The position numbers and the translations under genes were made by a program. Positions 42,505-50,011 of a stretch of DNA of 64,000 nt are shown here, one piece after another (position 1 is the stretch's first letter; each line of letters opens with the position of its first letter). Below the pieces are notes generated by a model that made no database searches, was not told the DNA's origin, and worked only from the letters and a program-made list of their open reading frames with translations. Origin of the DNA: Thalassotalea sp. HSM 43 (GTDB lineage Bacteria > Pseudomonadota > Gammaproteobacteria > Enterobacterales > Alteromonadaceae); assembly GCF_004752005.1 (NCBI RefSeq), contig NZ_CP038493.1, positions 372,001 to 436,000 on the forward strand, in the 5' to 3' direction.

Positions 42505-42552
42505 TAACGCTTTAAGTAACGCTTTAAGTAATGGCTTCAGTAACAGTGTAAG
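42505..42552. repeat. 12-bp tandem repeat
   Basis: Four units of twelve bases (TAACGCTTTAAG twice, then TAATGGCTTCAG and TAACAGTGTAAG) lie between the putative gene remnant and the convergent small membrane-protein gene. Non-coding. Confidence 0.7.
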
Positions 42553-42558
42553 TCTTGA

Positions 42559-43065
42559 TTAAGGGCGATAAATATATTCGTGAAAGCCGCCCCACTTTAG
42601 TTCTGGGTGACGATTTAACACGTAATCTAAAGACTCTTTTTGCACATGTTGCATTTCAATAAGCAAAATAAAGCTGCCGTCATCCAACTTTTGATGAATA
42701 AAATCCGAGTCAATATTGACACTGAGTTGTTCCAATAACGAAGAATCCGTTTGCCTATTCAATAGGCTAAAACCGATCATTGGTATCGCCATACACCAAA
42801 ACAAAGTAAATAGCTTAAAACCAAAACTAAATGCCAATATCGCAATGGCGATAGCGGTAAAAATAGCAAACCAAAGAAAATGAGAGCCAAACAGTAAGGT
42901 ACTGTAAAAGCTACCGGTAGCCGGCATAAAGGATTCCATAAAGTCTCGATTTTCATCATTCGAAACAATATGAAGTTGACTGCGATCAAAGCCTGATTGC
43001 TTTAGCTCTTTAATGGCAAATTGTATTGATTTCCTGTCATCACAGGCAAAATAGTATCTTTGCAT
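42559..43065 (-). CDS. Small membrane protein of unknown function
   Basis: I start it at the ATG at 43063-43065, with AGGA six bases upstream, giving 168 residues; the longer frame adds six. The N-terminal 45 residues (MQRYYFACDDRKSIQFAIKE and onwards) look like a small alpha/beta domain. Two hydrophobic helices follow (about 55-110, LWFAIFTAIAIAILAFSFGF and LFTLFWCMAIPMIGFSLL). A cytoplasmic tail ends HPELKWGGFHEYIYRP. The layout recalls small stress-type proteins with an N-terminal flexible domain and a membrane hairpin, but I do not assign a family. It is monocistronic. Confidence 0.7.
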   Translation of the reverse strand: MQRYYFACDDRKSIQFAIKELKQSGFDRSQLHIVSNDENRDFMESFMPATGSFYSTLLFGSHFLWFAIFTAIAIAILAFSFGFKLFTLFWCMAIPMIGFSLLNRQTDSSLLEQLSVNIDSDFIHQKLDDGSFILLIEMQHVQKESLDYVLNRHPELKWGGFHEYIYRP

Positions 43066-43199
43066 AACATCCTGTCTTAACAATATAAGCCGTGTAACAT
43101 TTAAGCGTAGATAAGACTTTGTACATTTGTCAAATTTAGCAGAACAGAAAACGCCAACATTGCTGATGACTTTATTGCTAAGTAGTAAAAAATTTGTCG

Positions 43200-43496
43200 A
43201 AAAAAAAGGAGCAACCGTATTGGTGCTCCTTCAAGTTATGCGTCCAGCGAACATCCTGTTAATTCTTCACGTCCTGTGATGAGTAAATCCCATTCCATAA
43301 CATCAAATCCTTGATGTAACTTCCTTGATTTCATCCGTGCAGAATTCCTTTTCGGAAAGTCAGGCCATTCACTTGCGAGTGAACAAGTTAACTGGCACTG
43401 GGGCATAGACTTTCCCGTTCGTCACCGTCACTGGTAACAACTTGAAACATGCATCCTTGCCGGTTCACCTTGAACCTGAAATTACGTCCTTGAGGT
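43200..43496 (-). ncRNA. csrB: CsrB/RsmZ-like CsrA-sequestering small RNA
   Basis: Read on the minus strand, this roughly 297-base region has about twelve GGA motifs, most as AGGA or AAGGA, many in hairpin loops: CATCAAGGATTTGATG, TCACAGGACGTGA, GGTTCAAGGTGAACC. It ends in a terminator GGAGCACCAATACGG..TTGCTCC with a run of T, much like the end of E. coli CsrB. There is no open frame. A -10 box (TAATAT, 43501-43506) sets the start near 43495, and a GacA/UvrY-type box lies upstream at 43663-43680. Such RNAs bind many CsrA dimers and relieve CsrA repression. A full fold was not computed. Confidence 0.85.
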
Positions 43497-43500
43497 GTCT

Positions 43501-43506
43501 ATATTA
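43501..43506 (-). promoter_or_regulatory. -10 box of the CsrB-like RNA
   Basis: TAATAT on the minus strand, preceded by a weak TTTTGT -35-like hexamer about 16 bases upstream. The weak -35 fits a response-regulator-activated promoter. Confidence 0.5.
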
Positions 43507-43662
43507 ACAATTCATTTACATCACAAAAGGCGTTAGCCCGTGTTTTTCTCAGCTTTTAAAAATTCACCAACGGCTTATTAGCAACAAGCCCAATAAAAAC
43601 AACGGCTTCAGAGTTACAAGTAAGCTTAATCAAGGTTTAATTGCCGAGTTCTCGCACACTCA

Positions 43663-43680
43663 CGTAAGATATGTCTTACA
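43663..43680 (-). promoter_or_regulatory. GacA/UvrY/VarA-type upstream activating box
   Basis: On the minus strand TGTAAGACATATCTTACG matches the known activating sequence TGTAAG-N6-CTTACA at all but the last base. It lies about 170 bases before the predicted start of the CsrB-like RNA, a distance seen for csrB and rsm genes. Confidence 0.82.
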
Positions 43681-43799
43681 GCTGCAAAGGCAATTAGCAG
43701 AGTTGTGAAAATCGCTGCATAAGGCAAAAACCTTCATGTCTGGCAAATTTGAACCTCAATTATTTTTTCAATCTAGCAACTAGCAGCGAAGACTGCTCT

Positions 43800-44015
43800 T
43801 TAACTTTGCACTTGATAACTAAATACATCGGCAATTGACACACTAAACACATCTGCAATTTTAAAAGCCACCTCTAAAGACGGCGAATACTTGCTCTTTT
43901 CTATGGCGACAATGGTTTGCCTAGAGACATTAACCGCTTTAGCTAACTCTTGCTGCGTCATCTCATTGTGATGAAAGCGCAACACGCGAATATTGTTGGT
44001 TAATACTTTAGCCAT
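43800..44015 (-). CDS. XRE-family transcriptional regulator
   Basis: This 71-residue protein is a single Cro/C1-type helix-turn-helix: MTQQELAKAVNVSRQTIVAIEKSKYSPSLE covers the two recognition helices (given here as residues 19-48). It closely resembles small regulators that pair with DUF2178-like membrane proteins. It lies two bases after the membrane-protein gene and shares its promoter. The duplicated palindrome on that promoter suggests autoregulation. Confidence 0.9.
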   Translation of the reverse strand: MAKVLTNNIRVLRFHHNEMTQQELAKAVNVSRQTIVAIEKSKYSPSLEVAFKIADVFSVSIADVFSYQVQS

Positions 44016-44017
44016 AC

Positions 44018-44479
44018 TTAAACACCTTTTTGGTAGTAATATAGCTGGTAAGAAAACTTTAATGTTTCTGATACAAGAAAACCGACAAGTAATACATTCA
44101 ACACATTAAACCCTGTACTTAGGGTATCAAAGTAATAACGAGCATTTTCTAATGATGTTGCCCATAAACTAACTAATACGATGACAACCCAAGTACTTAG
44201 CATGTTGTAAGCAGCATTGCCGCCTTTTAAACTAATCAACACATCTCGTTCATCACTTTCTTGTTCAACTTCGCCCTTATTACTGAGCGCAGCCACTATG
44301 GTATGTACAGCGATATTCAGAATAATCAGCTGTAGAGCTGTCGAAAATAATAATGAAATAAAGCTGTCATCATTAAGTTGCTCTGTTGAATATAAGTTAG
44401 CAAATTCACTACAGTAAAAATAAACAATAAACACGGTTATCAGGAACTGGACCCAAACACTTTTATGAACAAATGACAT
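44018..44479 (-). CDS. Membrane protein co-transcribed with the XRE regulator
   Basis: From the ATG at 44477-44479 (GAAAGAG upstream) the product has 153 residues and four predicted membrane helices, beginning VWVQFLITVFIVYFYC and ending VLLVGFLVSETLKFSYQ. A hydrophilic loop EVEQESDERDVLISLKGG lies between helices 2 and 3. Proteins of this size beside an XRE regulator are often annotated DUF2178; I think that is the nearest family. Function unknown. The longer reading to 44506 uses a TTG that lies within the operator, so it is unlikely. Confidence 0.72.
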   Translation of the reverse strand: MSFVHKSVWVQFLITVFIVYFYCSEFANLYSTEQLNDDSFISLLFSTALQLIILNIAVHTIVAALSNKGEVEQESDERDVLISLKGGNAAYNMLSTWVVIVLVSLWATSLENARYYFDTLSTGFNVLNVLLVGFLVSETLKFSYQLYYYQKGV

Positions 44480-44500
44480 ATCTCTTTCCCCTTCAATCGA

Positions 44501-44518
44501 TGTCAAATATATTTAACA
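44501..44518 (-). promoter_or_regulatory. Palindromic operator copy 2 (around the transcript start)
   Basis: TGTCAAATATATTTAACA is a near-perfect palindrome (one mismatch). It lies just downstream of the predicted start of the XRE/membrane-protein transcript. Confidence 0.7.
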
Positions 44519-44525
44519 CCATGTA

Positions 44526-44554
44526 AGAATAGTTGGACTCGAGATCAATGTCAA
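44526..44554 (-). promoter_or_regulatory. Sigma-70 promoter of the XRE/membrane-protein operon
   Basis: On the minus strand a consensus -35 TTGACA (44549-44554) and a -10 TATTCT (44526-44531) are exactly 17 bases apart. The start would be near 44519. Confidence 0.75.
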
Positions 44555-44566
44555 ATATATTTAACA
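44549..44566 (-). promoter_or_regulatory. Palindromic operator copy 1 (over the -35)
   Basis: The same 18-base palindrome as at 44501-44518, exactly 48 bases upstream, and it includes the -35 hexamer. The two copies bracket the promoter, the usual way a small repressor shuts off its own operon. Confidence 0.7.
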
Positions 44567-44747
44567 TGATGTAAGCTTTATCCGACTTTTAATCGATAGT
44601 CTGTTTTATTAAATGGGGAGTATATTGGGTCAATGTCGATGCGCTAGTCGCTTACCATTTATCCCGGTAAAGATAACAAACATTTCCCTATGCTCCGTAA
44701 CTACTGACATTGTTAACCGTCAAAGCAGATACGGACAAATCAAGTCA

Positions 44748-45476
44748 TTAAAATCGAAACATAAATTGTATTGAGGTATAACCCGAAGATATCTCTTCAT
44801 TTTGATATTCAAATTTATATCGACTGTATGCCAAACCAATGCTACTTCCATCACCATAACGCCAATTAATACCGATGTTATAGAATGAGTCGTTACCACT
44901 GTTTTCTTCTATGGTTTCACCATCAATACACAATACCGAATCGTGGCAAGAGTCCGGTAATTTAAGTTCTGTGTCCCAGTAATGTACCCCTACCTTGGCG
45001 ACTAATTCGACATTTTCATAAACAGGCAATTGGATGGCGCCAGCCAAGGTATACGAATAAAGTAACAATTCATTGTCATCGACAACTTCCGCAACACCGC
45101 CGAAACCGCCTAATTCCACCGAAAATAGCTTAGTGATTTTAATGCCAAAGTAATACTCGATGGCATAATCTTCATCAAAATTTTTTGCGTCGACCTGCCA
45201 CTCACCAATACTCAAGCCAACGTAAGGTTGCCATCTTCTAAATTGCTCGCCTAGTTGTTCAGTGTTTTGAGGTTCTGTTTGTTGTTCTTGTGCAGCTTGA
45301 CAAGTTTCAATAAAGCAGCCGATAGAAAATAACAAAATCAACACCAGCAATCGCAGGTAGGCTTGCGGTTTACCGTAATTTTTATCACTGACAATGACGC
45401 GGAAATATTTAAAACCTAACTGGGTTACTATGTGCCATTGCAATAAACAAACGTTAAAAACCTGCCAACTATTCAT
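44748..45476 (-). CDS. Outer-membrane beta-barrel protein
   Basis: The ATG at 45474-45476 is preceded by a strong AGGAGG. The 242 residues include a hydrophobic export segment unusually far in (about residues 43-62, LRLLVLILLFSIGCFIETCQ). After it, amphipathic strands run to the C-terminal phenylalanine: WQPYVGLSIGEWQVDAKNF, VGVHYWDTELKLPD, SIGLAYSRYKFEY and SIQFMFRF. This is the pattern of an OmpA/OprD-like eight-stranded barrel. Two cysteines may form a loop disulfide. The 40-residue leader before the signal is odd. A candidate sigma-54 promoter lies upstream, facing a sigma-54 activator gene. Confidence 0.72.
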   Translation of the reverse strand: MNSWQVFNVCLLQWHIVTQLGFKYFRVIVSDKNYGKPQAYLRLLVLILLFSIGCFIETCQAAQEQQTEPQNTEQLGEQFRRWQPYVGLSIGEWQVDAKNFDEDYAIEYYFGIKITKLFSVELGGFGGVAEVVDDNELLLYSYTLAGAIQLPVYENVELVAKVGVHYWDTELKLPDSCHDSVLCIDGETIEENSGNDSFYNIGINWRYGDGSSIGLAYSRYKFEYQNEEISSGYTSIQFMFRF

Positions 45477-45557
45477 GACTCCTCCTAAAGATCTCACGCT
45501 GCTCAACACATTGGTTATGTCGAATTAAGATCTGTCTTGGTGTGGTTCTAGAGTCAT

Positions 45558-45574
45558 TGCAAATAGTTGACCAA
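45558..45574 (-). promoter_or_regulatory. Candidate sigma-54 promoter of the outer-membrane protein gene
   Basis: On the minus strand TTGGTCAACTATTTGCA has the GG and GC pairs ten bases apart and the TTGC element of -24/-12 promoters. The central CACG-type bases do not match. It would start transcription near 45547, about 70 bases before the ATG. The divergent gene encodes a sigma-54 activator. Confidence 0.5.
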
Positions 45575-45652
45575 AAATTTAAACTATTGATTTTTAACCA
45601 TTTAATTTCATTTTTAGGCACTAATGAAATTCTACAAATGTATTGCACAGAA

Positions 45653-45681
45653 CAATTTTGCACATTGCACATACAAAATTG
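45653..45681. promoter_or_regulatory. Candidate enhancer site for the sigma-54 activator
   Basis: The inverted arms CAATTTTG and CAAAATTG flank CACATTGCACATA, which itself repeats TTGCACA with a copy just upstream (45642-45649). It lies about 100 bases upstream of the candidate -24/-12 promoter, the usual distance for enhancer-binding proteins. Confidence 0.5.
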
Positions 45682-45758
45682 GTCGGTAAATGTTGGCTTT
45701 TTAAATTCTCCCATGCGGTAAAAATCAGTTAAGTACACTACACTTTCACCCATCAGGA

Positions 45759-45776
45759 ATTGCACTTTAATGCAAT
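45759..45776. promoter_or_regulatory. Inverted repeat before the sigma-54 activator gene
   Basis: ATTGCA and TGCAAT are perfectly inverted around CTTTAA, six bases before the AGGAGG-type ribosome-binding site. It may be an autoregulatory site or an mRNA hairpin limiting translation. Confidence 0.45.
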
Positions 45777-45789
45777 AAAAGGAGGTTAA

Positions 45790-47280
45790 ATGCAACATTT
45801 AACCAATCAGGAGTATTTGTTTTTTTCAAAGCTTATTCGCGCGGTGTTATCGAATCCGTTCTCTGATGACCGTGATATCCTTTATGGCGTCGTGTCGAAA
45901 AAATACCTGTCTGAATCGGAAAAAAACGCCAAAATCCACTTCTTTAAAAAGCTACAACCTCTGCTTAACGACCACTTAGCAAAGCTTGAGCAACGTCAAT
46001 TGACACGGCTCGAGCATTTTGAAGGTATGGAAAATCGAGTCATGTATTTTGCCTTCATTATCACCATTTACCTGCAGTTTGTTGATGACTTTGACGCCTA
46101 TATCGAGGTGCAATCACAAAAGACACAAAACAGTTTGTCTTTTAGCAAAGGTGCAGAAATCCTCGAACAGTTAAAACAACGCGGTTTTTGTCCAAAAGAA
46201 TCAGTGCGATTGCTGGAGTTGTTATATCAGTTCCGACGCGGCTACTTATTTATCTTGCACGGCCTAGTTGGTCAAAGCCCTTGTATGATCAAGCTGCGCG
46301 CAAATCTATGGAATAACCTATTTACCTTTGATGTTTTAAATTATCATCAGAGTTTGTGGAACCAAATGGAAGACTTCTCACTGTTTTTAGTTGGCGAAAC
46401 CGGCACAGGTAAAGGTTCTGCGGCAAAAGCTATAGGTCTATCCGGGCATATTCATTACGACCAACAAAGTCAGTCGTTTCGCGATCATTACCAAGATATT
46501 TATGTCGAATCCAACTTATCTCAATACGCCGAAAATCTGATCGAGTCGGAATTGTTTGGCCATAAAAAAGGTGCATTTACTGGTGCTTTTGACAATTACC
46601 AAGGACTGTTTAGTCGTTGCAAATTAAATGGCTTACTGTTTTTAGATGAGATTGGCGATATCAGCGAAAGCATTCAAATCAAATTATTGAAAGTGCTGCA
46701 AGAACGTACCTTTACCCCTGTAGGTTGCCGACAAGCAGAAGAGTTTCATGGTCGCATTATTGCCGCTGCTAACCAGCCACTGGCGCAATTGCGATACGAT
46801 GGTAAAATCCGTGACGATTTTTACTATCGTTTATGCTCTGACATCATCGAAATTCCGCCACTTAGGCGGCGATTACAAGAACACCCAAAAGAGCTGCAAT
46901 TGTTAACCAAAGCCTTGGTTAAACGTATTTGTCATGAGCCTAACCAAGGTATTGAACAGACAGTGCTTGATGCACTGAGCAAACACATCAAGCCCAATTA
47001 CACTTGGCCTGGCAATGTACGGGAGCTAGAGCAGGCAATTCGACGCATTATTCTTCGCGGCAGTTACCATGGCGATCGCATACGCTTAAATACACAAGAT
47101 CCGACCGAAACCTTGTTAGCGCAACTCGCTGATACCGGTCATGATTTGAAGAGCTTAAATGCTCGCTATTGTCAGATGTTGTATCAACAACTTGGCACCT
47201 ATGATGCGGTTGCAACTCACACACAAATAGACAGGCGCACAGTCAAAAAATATGTCGATCAATTAAACGCTGAATCATGA
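45790..47280 (+). CDS. Orphan sigma-54-dependent enhancer-binding activator
   Basis: The 496 residues start with a strong ribosome site (GGAGG). Residues 1-160 form an N-terminal domain I do not recognise; it is not a receiver, GAF, PAS or FHA domain by eye. The AAA+ domain has Walker A GETGTGKG (202-209), the sigma-54-contacting loop GAFTGA (261-266), Walker B LLFLDE (282-287) and the arginine-finger region RDDFYYRL. A Fis-like helix-turn-helix ends it (ARYCQMLYQQLG followed by DRRTVKKYVDQL). It should activate sigma-54 promoters in response to an unknown signal. The divergent outer-membrane gene is the obvious target. Confidence 0.9.
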   Translation: MQHLTNQEYLFFSKLIRAVLSNPFSDDRDILYGVVSKKYLSESEKNAKIHFFKKLQPLLNDHLAKLEQRQLTRLEHFEGMENRVMYFAFIITIYLQFVDDFDAYIEVQSQKTQNSLSFSKGAEILEQLKQRGFCPKESVRLLELLYQFRRGYLFILHGLVGQSPCMIKLRANLWNNLFTFDVLNYHQSLWNQMEDFSLFLVGETGTGKGSAAKAIGLSGHIHYDQQSQSFRDHYQDIYVESNLSQYAENLIESELFGHKKGAFTGAFDNYQGLFSRCKLNGLLFLDEIGDISESIQIKLLKVLQERTFTPVGCRQAEEFHGRIIAAANQPLAQLRYDGKIRDDFYYRLCSDIIEIPPLRRRLQEHPKELQLLTKALVKRICHEPNQGIEQTVLDALSKHIKPNYTWPGNVRELEQAIRRIILRGSYHGDRIRLNTQDPTETLLAQLADTGHDLKSLNARYCQMLYQQLGTYDAVATHTQIDRRTVKKYVDQLNAES

Positions 47281-47331
47281 GGGACTAGGGACTAACTATT
47301 AGAATTAGGATCAAGGCTTAAAAGTCAGGGG

Positions 47332-47655
47332 TTAGCGGCTGCGGCCTGTTAGGTAATATTTTATTTCTTGATAAAACATGACCCAATCCCCCATCAAGCT
47401 ATAAAGTGGGTAGGTGAAGGTCGCAGGTCTGTTCTTCTCAAAAAAGAAATGCCCTACCCAAGCAAAACCATAGCCTATGACTGGCAACAACCACAGCAAT
47501 TTATATTGGCTGGTCAAAAGTGCATAAGCTAAGGTAAACAACACCAAAGCACTGCCAGCAACATGTAATTTCCGGCAGGTGCGGTTTTTATGCTGCGACA
47601 AATAAAAAGGATAAAACTCTTTAAAGCTTTGGTACTGTTTGGGTTCGGTTGCCAT
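47332..47655 (-). CDS. Mpo1-like (DUF962) membrane protein
   Basis: The 107 residues match the DUF962/Mpo1 family: FKEFYPFYLSQHKNRTCRKL, GYGFAWVGHFFFEKNRPATF and PLYSLMGDWVMF. Yeast Mpo1 is an iron-dependent dioxygenase in fatty-acid alpha-oxidation that uses conserved histidines; the two seen here (HKN and GHF) fit, but the function of bacterial members is not settled. Two membrane helices are present. It abuts the GNAT gene upstream with shared boundary base 47655, so the two are co-translated. Confidence 0.88.
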   Translation of the reverse strand: MATEPKQYQSFKEFYPFYLSQHKNRTCRKLHVAGSALVLFTLAYALLTSQYKLLWLLPVIGYGFAWVGHFFFEKNRPATFTYPLYSLMGDWVMFYQEIKYYLTGRSR

Positions 47656-48293
47656 TAGGATTCTCGATAATGCACCATCAAAGGTCCGGTAACTTGTCCA
47701 ACGGTTATTTCCGTTAGCGTTTTATAATCACACTCTTTAAAGAACGCTTTGTATTTATCGGATGTAACGTAAATCACCACACCTTCACTGCTGCTATCGT
47801 CTTCTAAGGTGGCATTAACCGCCGCCATCAAATAATGGCCAAAGCCGTGGTGCTGATGTAATGGGTGAATTGCCGCAAACGAAAGGATATGAAAACGTTG
47901 AAATGGCACAGCATCAATGATCTGTTGCTCTTTTTGGATCATTTGCTTAGTCGATACATAACCTGCTGACAGCATCATTTTTAACCGCCAATGCCAGAAT
48001 CTCTCGGATCCAAAGCCGTCGGTTGGGCTATGCAAACAGGCAACGCCAACTAAGGCTTCACCCTTATAGATCCCCAAGATAGGTTGATTGGCCTGCCAAA
48101 ACGCCGCCAGTTCTTCACGAATCGCTGCTCGTAGTTTTTGTTCGTAATCGCCACTGCCGGTATCAAACAACTCGATAAAGACAGGATCATCGTGATATGC
48201 CTGATATATCAAAGAAGCGGCTAACTTAAGCTCTGGTGCGGACAAATAAGCTGCCCTAACATCAGAATCCGTTTTCACTTGTACGTCGTTCAT
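47655..48293 (-). CDS. GNAT-family N-acetyltransferase
   Basis: The 212 residues include the acetyl-CoA-binding motif of GNAT enzymes in the C-terminal half: FAAIHPLHQHHGFGHYLMAA, with the H-x-x-x-G-x-G/H loop, followed by EGVVIYVTSDKYKAFFKE. The N-terminal half (RFWHWRLKMML) belongs to the family of acetyltransferases that often accompany small membrane proteins. The substrate is unknown. It forms a two-gene unit with the DUF962 gene. Confidence 0.85.
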   Translation of the reverse strand: MNDVQVKTDSDVRAAYLSAPELKLAASLIYQAYHDDPVFIELFDTGSGDYEQKLRAAIREELAAFWQANQPILGIYKGEALVGVACLHSPTDGFGSERFWHWRLKMMLSAGYVSTKQMIQKEQQIIDAVPFQRFHILSFAAIHPLHQHHGFGHYLMAAVNATLEDDSSSEGVVIYVTSDKYKAFFKECDYKTLTEITVGQVTGPLMVHYRES

Positions 48294-48529
48294 GACTACC
48301 CCATAGTTTCATTATTGGCAATGTATTAGCTGGGTAATGCGCTTATTATATTTTTATTATCGATTACCTTGGTGCGATACATGCGTTTTATAACGTTGGA
48401 AAAATCACCATATCAAGTCAGGTGAAAGCAAGTCAAACAAAATATTGGTCAGTTTTTCTACATTATCTATACTGCTAATAGTTGCCAGTTTATTTGGCGA
48501 TAGGCTGTAAGAACCTTGAGGGGATCGCT

Positions 48530-48760
48530 ATGGATTTATCACAACATAATTTAAAAAACCTGTTTGCACAATTAGGTTTGGATAGCAGTGATGCGTCAAT
48601 GAAGATATTTATTGAGCGTCATAAAGGCGTACCAGAGCACATGCATCTATCGCAGGCCCCATTTTGGAAGCCGTCTCAATCACGATTTATTGAGCAGGCC
48701 ATTGAGCAAGATTCAGATTGGAGCGAAATTGTCGATGTACTCGACAGTATGTTGCGTTGA
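48530..48760 (+). CDS. DUF2789 family protein
   Basis: From the ATG at 48530 (GAGGGG upstream) the product has 76 residues and matches DUF2789: LFAQLGLDSSDASMKIFIER, LSQAPFWKPSQSRFIEQAI and DWSEIVDVLDSMLR. The frame extends 16 codons upstream, but those lack a ribosome site. Its function is unknown. It is small, acidic and cytoplasmic, and it is transcribed alone. Confidence 0.85.
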   Translation: MDLSQHNLKNLFAQLGLDSSDASMKIFIERHKGVPEHMHLSQAPFWKPSQSRFIEQAIEQDSDWSEIVDVLDSMLR

Positions 48761-48836
48761 TAACTCAAAGGCATAAAATTAAGCGCATTCATGCAATGCC
48801 ATTAACCAAGTCATGATTTATAGGCTGTTCGGATGA

Positions 48837-48934
48837 TGCTTACTTCGAGGTGCTTACTTAGAGGTGCTTACTTAGATGTTATTACTTAAAGGTAATTACT
48901 TAGAGGTAATGACTTAAAGATTAATACTTCGAGG
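48837..48934. repeat. 14-bp tandem repeat, seven units
   Basis: Seven consecutive 14-base units follow the pattern TGCTTACTTAGAGG, drifting along the array from TGCTTACTTCGAGG to TTAATACTTCGAGG. The core ACTT-GAGG is kept in most units. Non-coding, between DUF2789 and the convergent DUF3192 gene. Confidence 0.85.
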
Positions 48935-49009
48935 TGATAGATGTGAAAAGGCCAATGCTATTACTACCAGCATTGGCCCCGTCAAAGCGCTTAGAATATT
49001 TACACAGCG

Positions 49010-49381
49010 TTAGATTTCTGAATAAGCGCTTTCCCCCCACGCTGCTAATTTGCCATCTTTAAACACCAATGGTGTACATTCATCTTTGGTAGTCATGCTG
49101 TCTGAATGCTTGCGATTGGTGCGATAAAATAATACTTGAATATTTTCGCCATCTTTTTCATACAATTCAGTGAAATCCGGTACACCAAGTAAATCTTGAG
49201 TCGCGCTATATTCCATGCCTACTTGTAAGCGAGCAATCTTTTTACGGTTTTCGTATTCACGCTCTTCATGATCCGCCAAGTGGCTAAAATCACCTTCGCC
49301 GTCGGTTGCAACAACGATACAACCAGATAAACCTAAAGACAGTGGTGCAACAAGTAATAAAGCAGCTAACGATTTTTTCAT
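49010..49381 (-). CDS. DUF3192 lipoprotein
   Basis: The 123 residues begin with a lipoprotein signal (MKKSLAALLLVAPLSLGLSGC), cysteine at position 21 (the lipobox LSGC). A DUF3192 domain follows (NRKKIARLQVGMEYSATQDL, LLGVPDFTEL and VLFYRTNRKHSD..DECTPLVFKDG). The family fold resembles SmpA/OmlA and BLIP-like domains. Function unknown. A paralogue with a membrane anchor instead of a lipobox is at 53935-54339. Confidence 0.88.
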   Translation of the reverse strand: MKKSLAALLLVAPLSLGLSGCIVVATDGEGDFSHLADHEEREYENRKKIARLQVGMEYSATQDLLGVPDFTELYEKDGENIQVLFYRTNRKHSDSMTTKDECTPLVFKDGKLAAWGESAYSEI

Positions 49382-49592
49382 TTTATTTCTCTCTTGAATG
49401 TTTCGTTTTTAAGTCGAAAATTATTTTTTGATTTAGTTATTACAAAGCAAATAGGTTGCCAACTTTTTAAACCGTTGTTTTTAAAAGGTTTTGTTGTTTT
49501 AACAAATAATTTACAGGTGACAACGTTAGTCTATTTCGCTATTATTTTGTCAATTTGACAACTTTATTGAATTTATCATCAGACAGTGACCT

Positions 49593-49904
49593 ATGGATAA
49601 TCAACAACACATATATCAAGCCTGTACCGAGATTGCCAAACAAGGTAAGACTCCTTCGATTGCCTTAATCAAAGCTCGAGTAGCCGCGGGTACGCCATTA
49701 GCATTAATTATCAAAGGCTTACAGACTTGGCAGAAAAATCCAAAACTTGGCGAGTCAACGTCAGCAACGCCACAATCCGCGCCAGCAAAAGCCAAACCAA
49801 TGGGCGATGATATTGAGCAACGTATTGCTAGTGCCATCCAACCATTGCAACAACAAATTGATGATTTAAAGCAGCAAATTGCCGAGTTAAAGGCGAAGAG
49901 CTAA
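49593..49904 (+). CDS. Small coiled-coil protein with a KfrA-like N-terminus
   Basis: The 103 residues have an N-terminal segment (IYQACTEIAKQGKTPSIALI, residues 7-26, then KARVAAGTPLALIIKGLQTW) resembling the winged/helical DNA-binding region of plasmid KfrA-type proteins. A low-complexity Ala/Pro/Ser/Lys linker and a C-terminal coiled coil (IQPLQQQIDDLKQQIAELKA) follow. It may be a small nucleoid-associated or DNA-binding protein; the call is by resemblance only. A 21-bp duplication begins inside its last codons. Confidence 0.6.
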   Translation: MDNQQHIYQACTEIAKQGKTPSIALIKARVAAGTPLALIIKGLQTWQKNPKLGESTSATPQSAPAKAKPMGDDIEQRIASAIQPLQQQIDDLKQQIAELKAKS

Positions 49905-49940
49905 GGGCTAAGGGCGAAGAGCTAAGAGCTAAGGGCTAAG
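49893..49940. repeat. 21-bp duplication at the end of the KfrA-like gene
   Basis: GCGAAGAGCTAAGGGCTAAG(G) at 49893-49913 is repeated with one change at 49914-49934, plus a partial third GCTAAG. The first copy contains the stop codon, so the array straddles the 3' end of the gene. Confidence 0.75.
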
Positions 49941-50011
49941 TTCTCAAGGCTATAGACTCAGAACAATAGATTCAATGCTCAGGCCTCAACAACCAAGACT
50001 CGGCAAAGAGT

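Noticed and set aside
43200..43500. 6S RNA, because of GGTTCACCTTGAACC on the plus strand
   Set aside because: The rest does not fold or read like 6S RNA; the minus strand has GGA-loop hairpins, a terminator and a GacA box, which fit CsrB much better.
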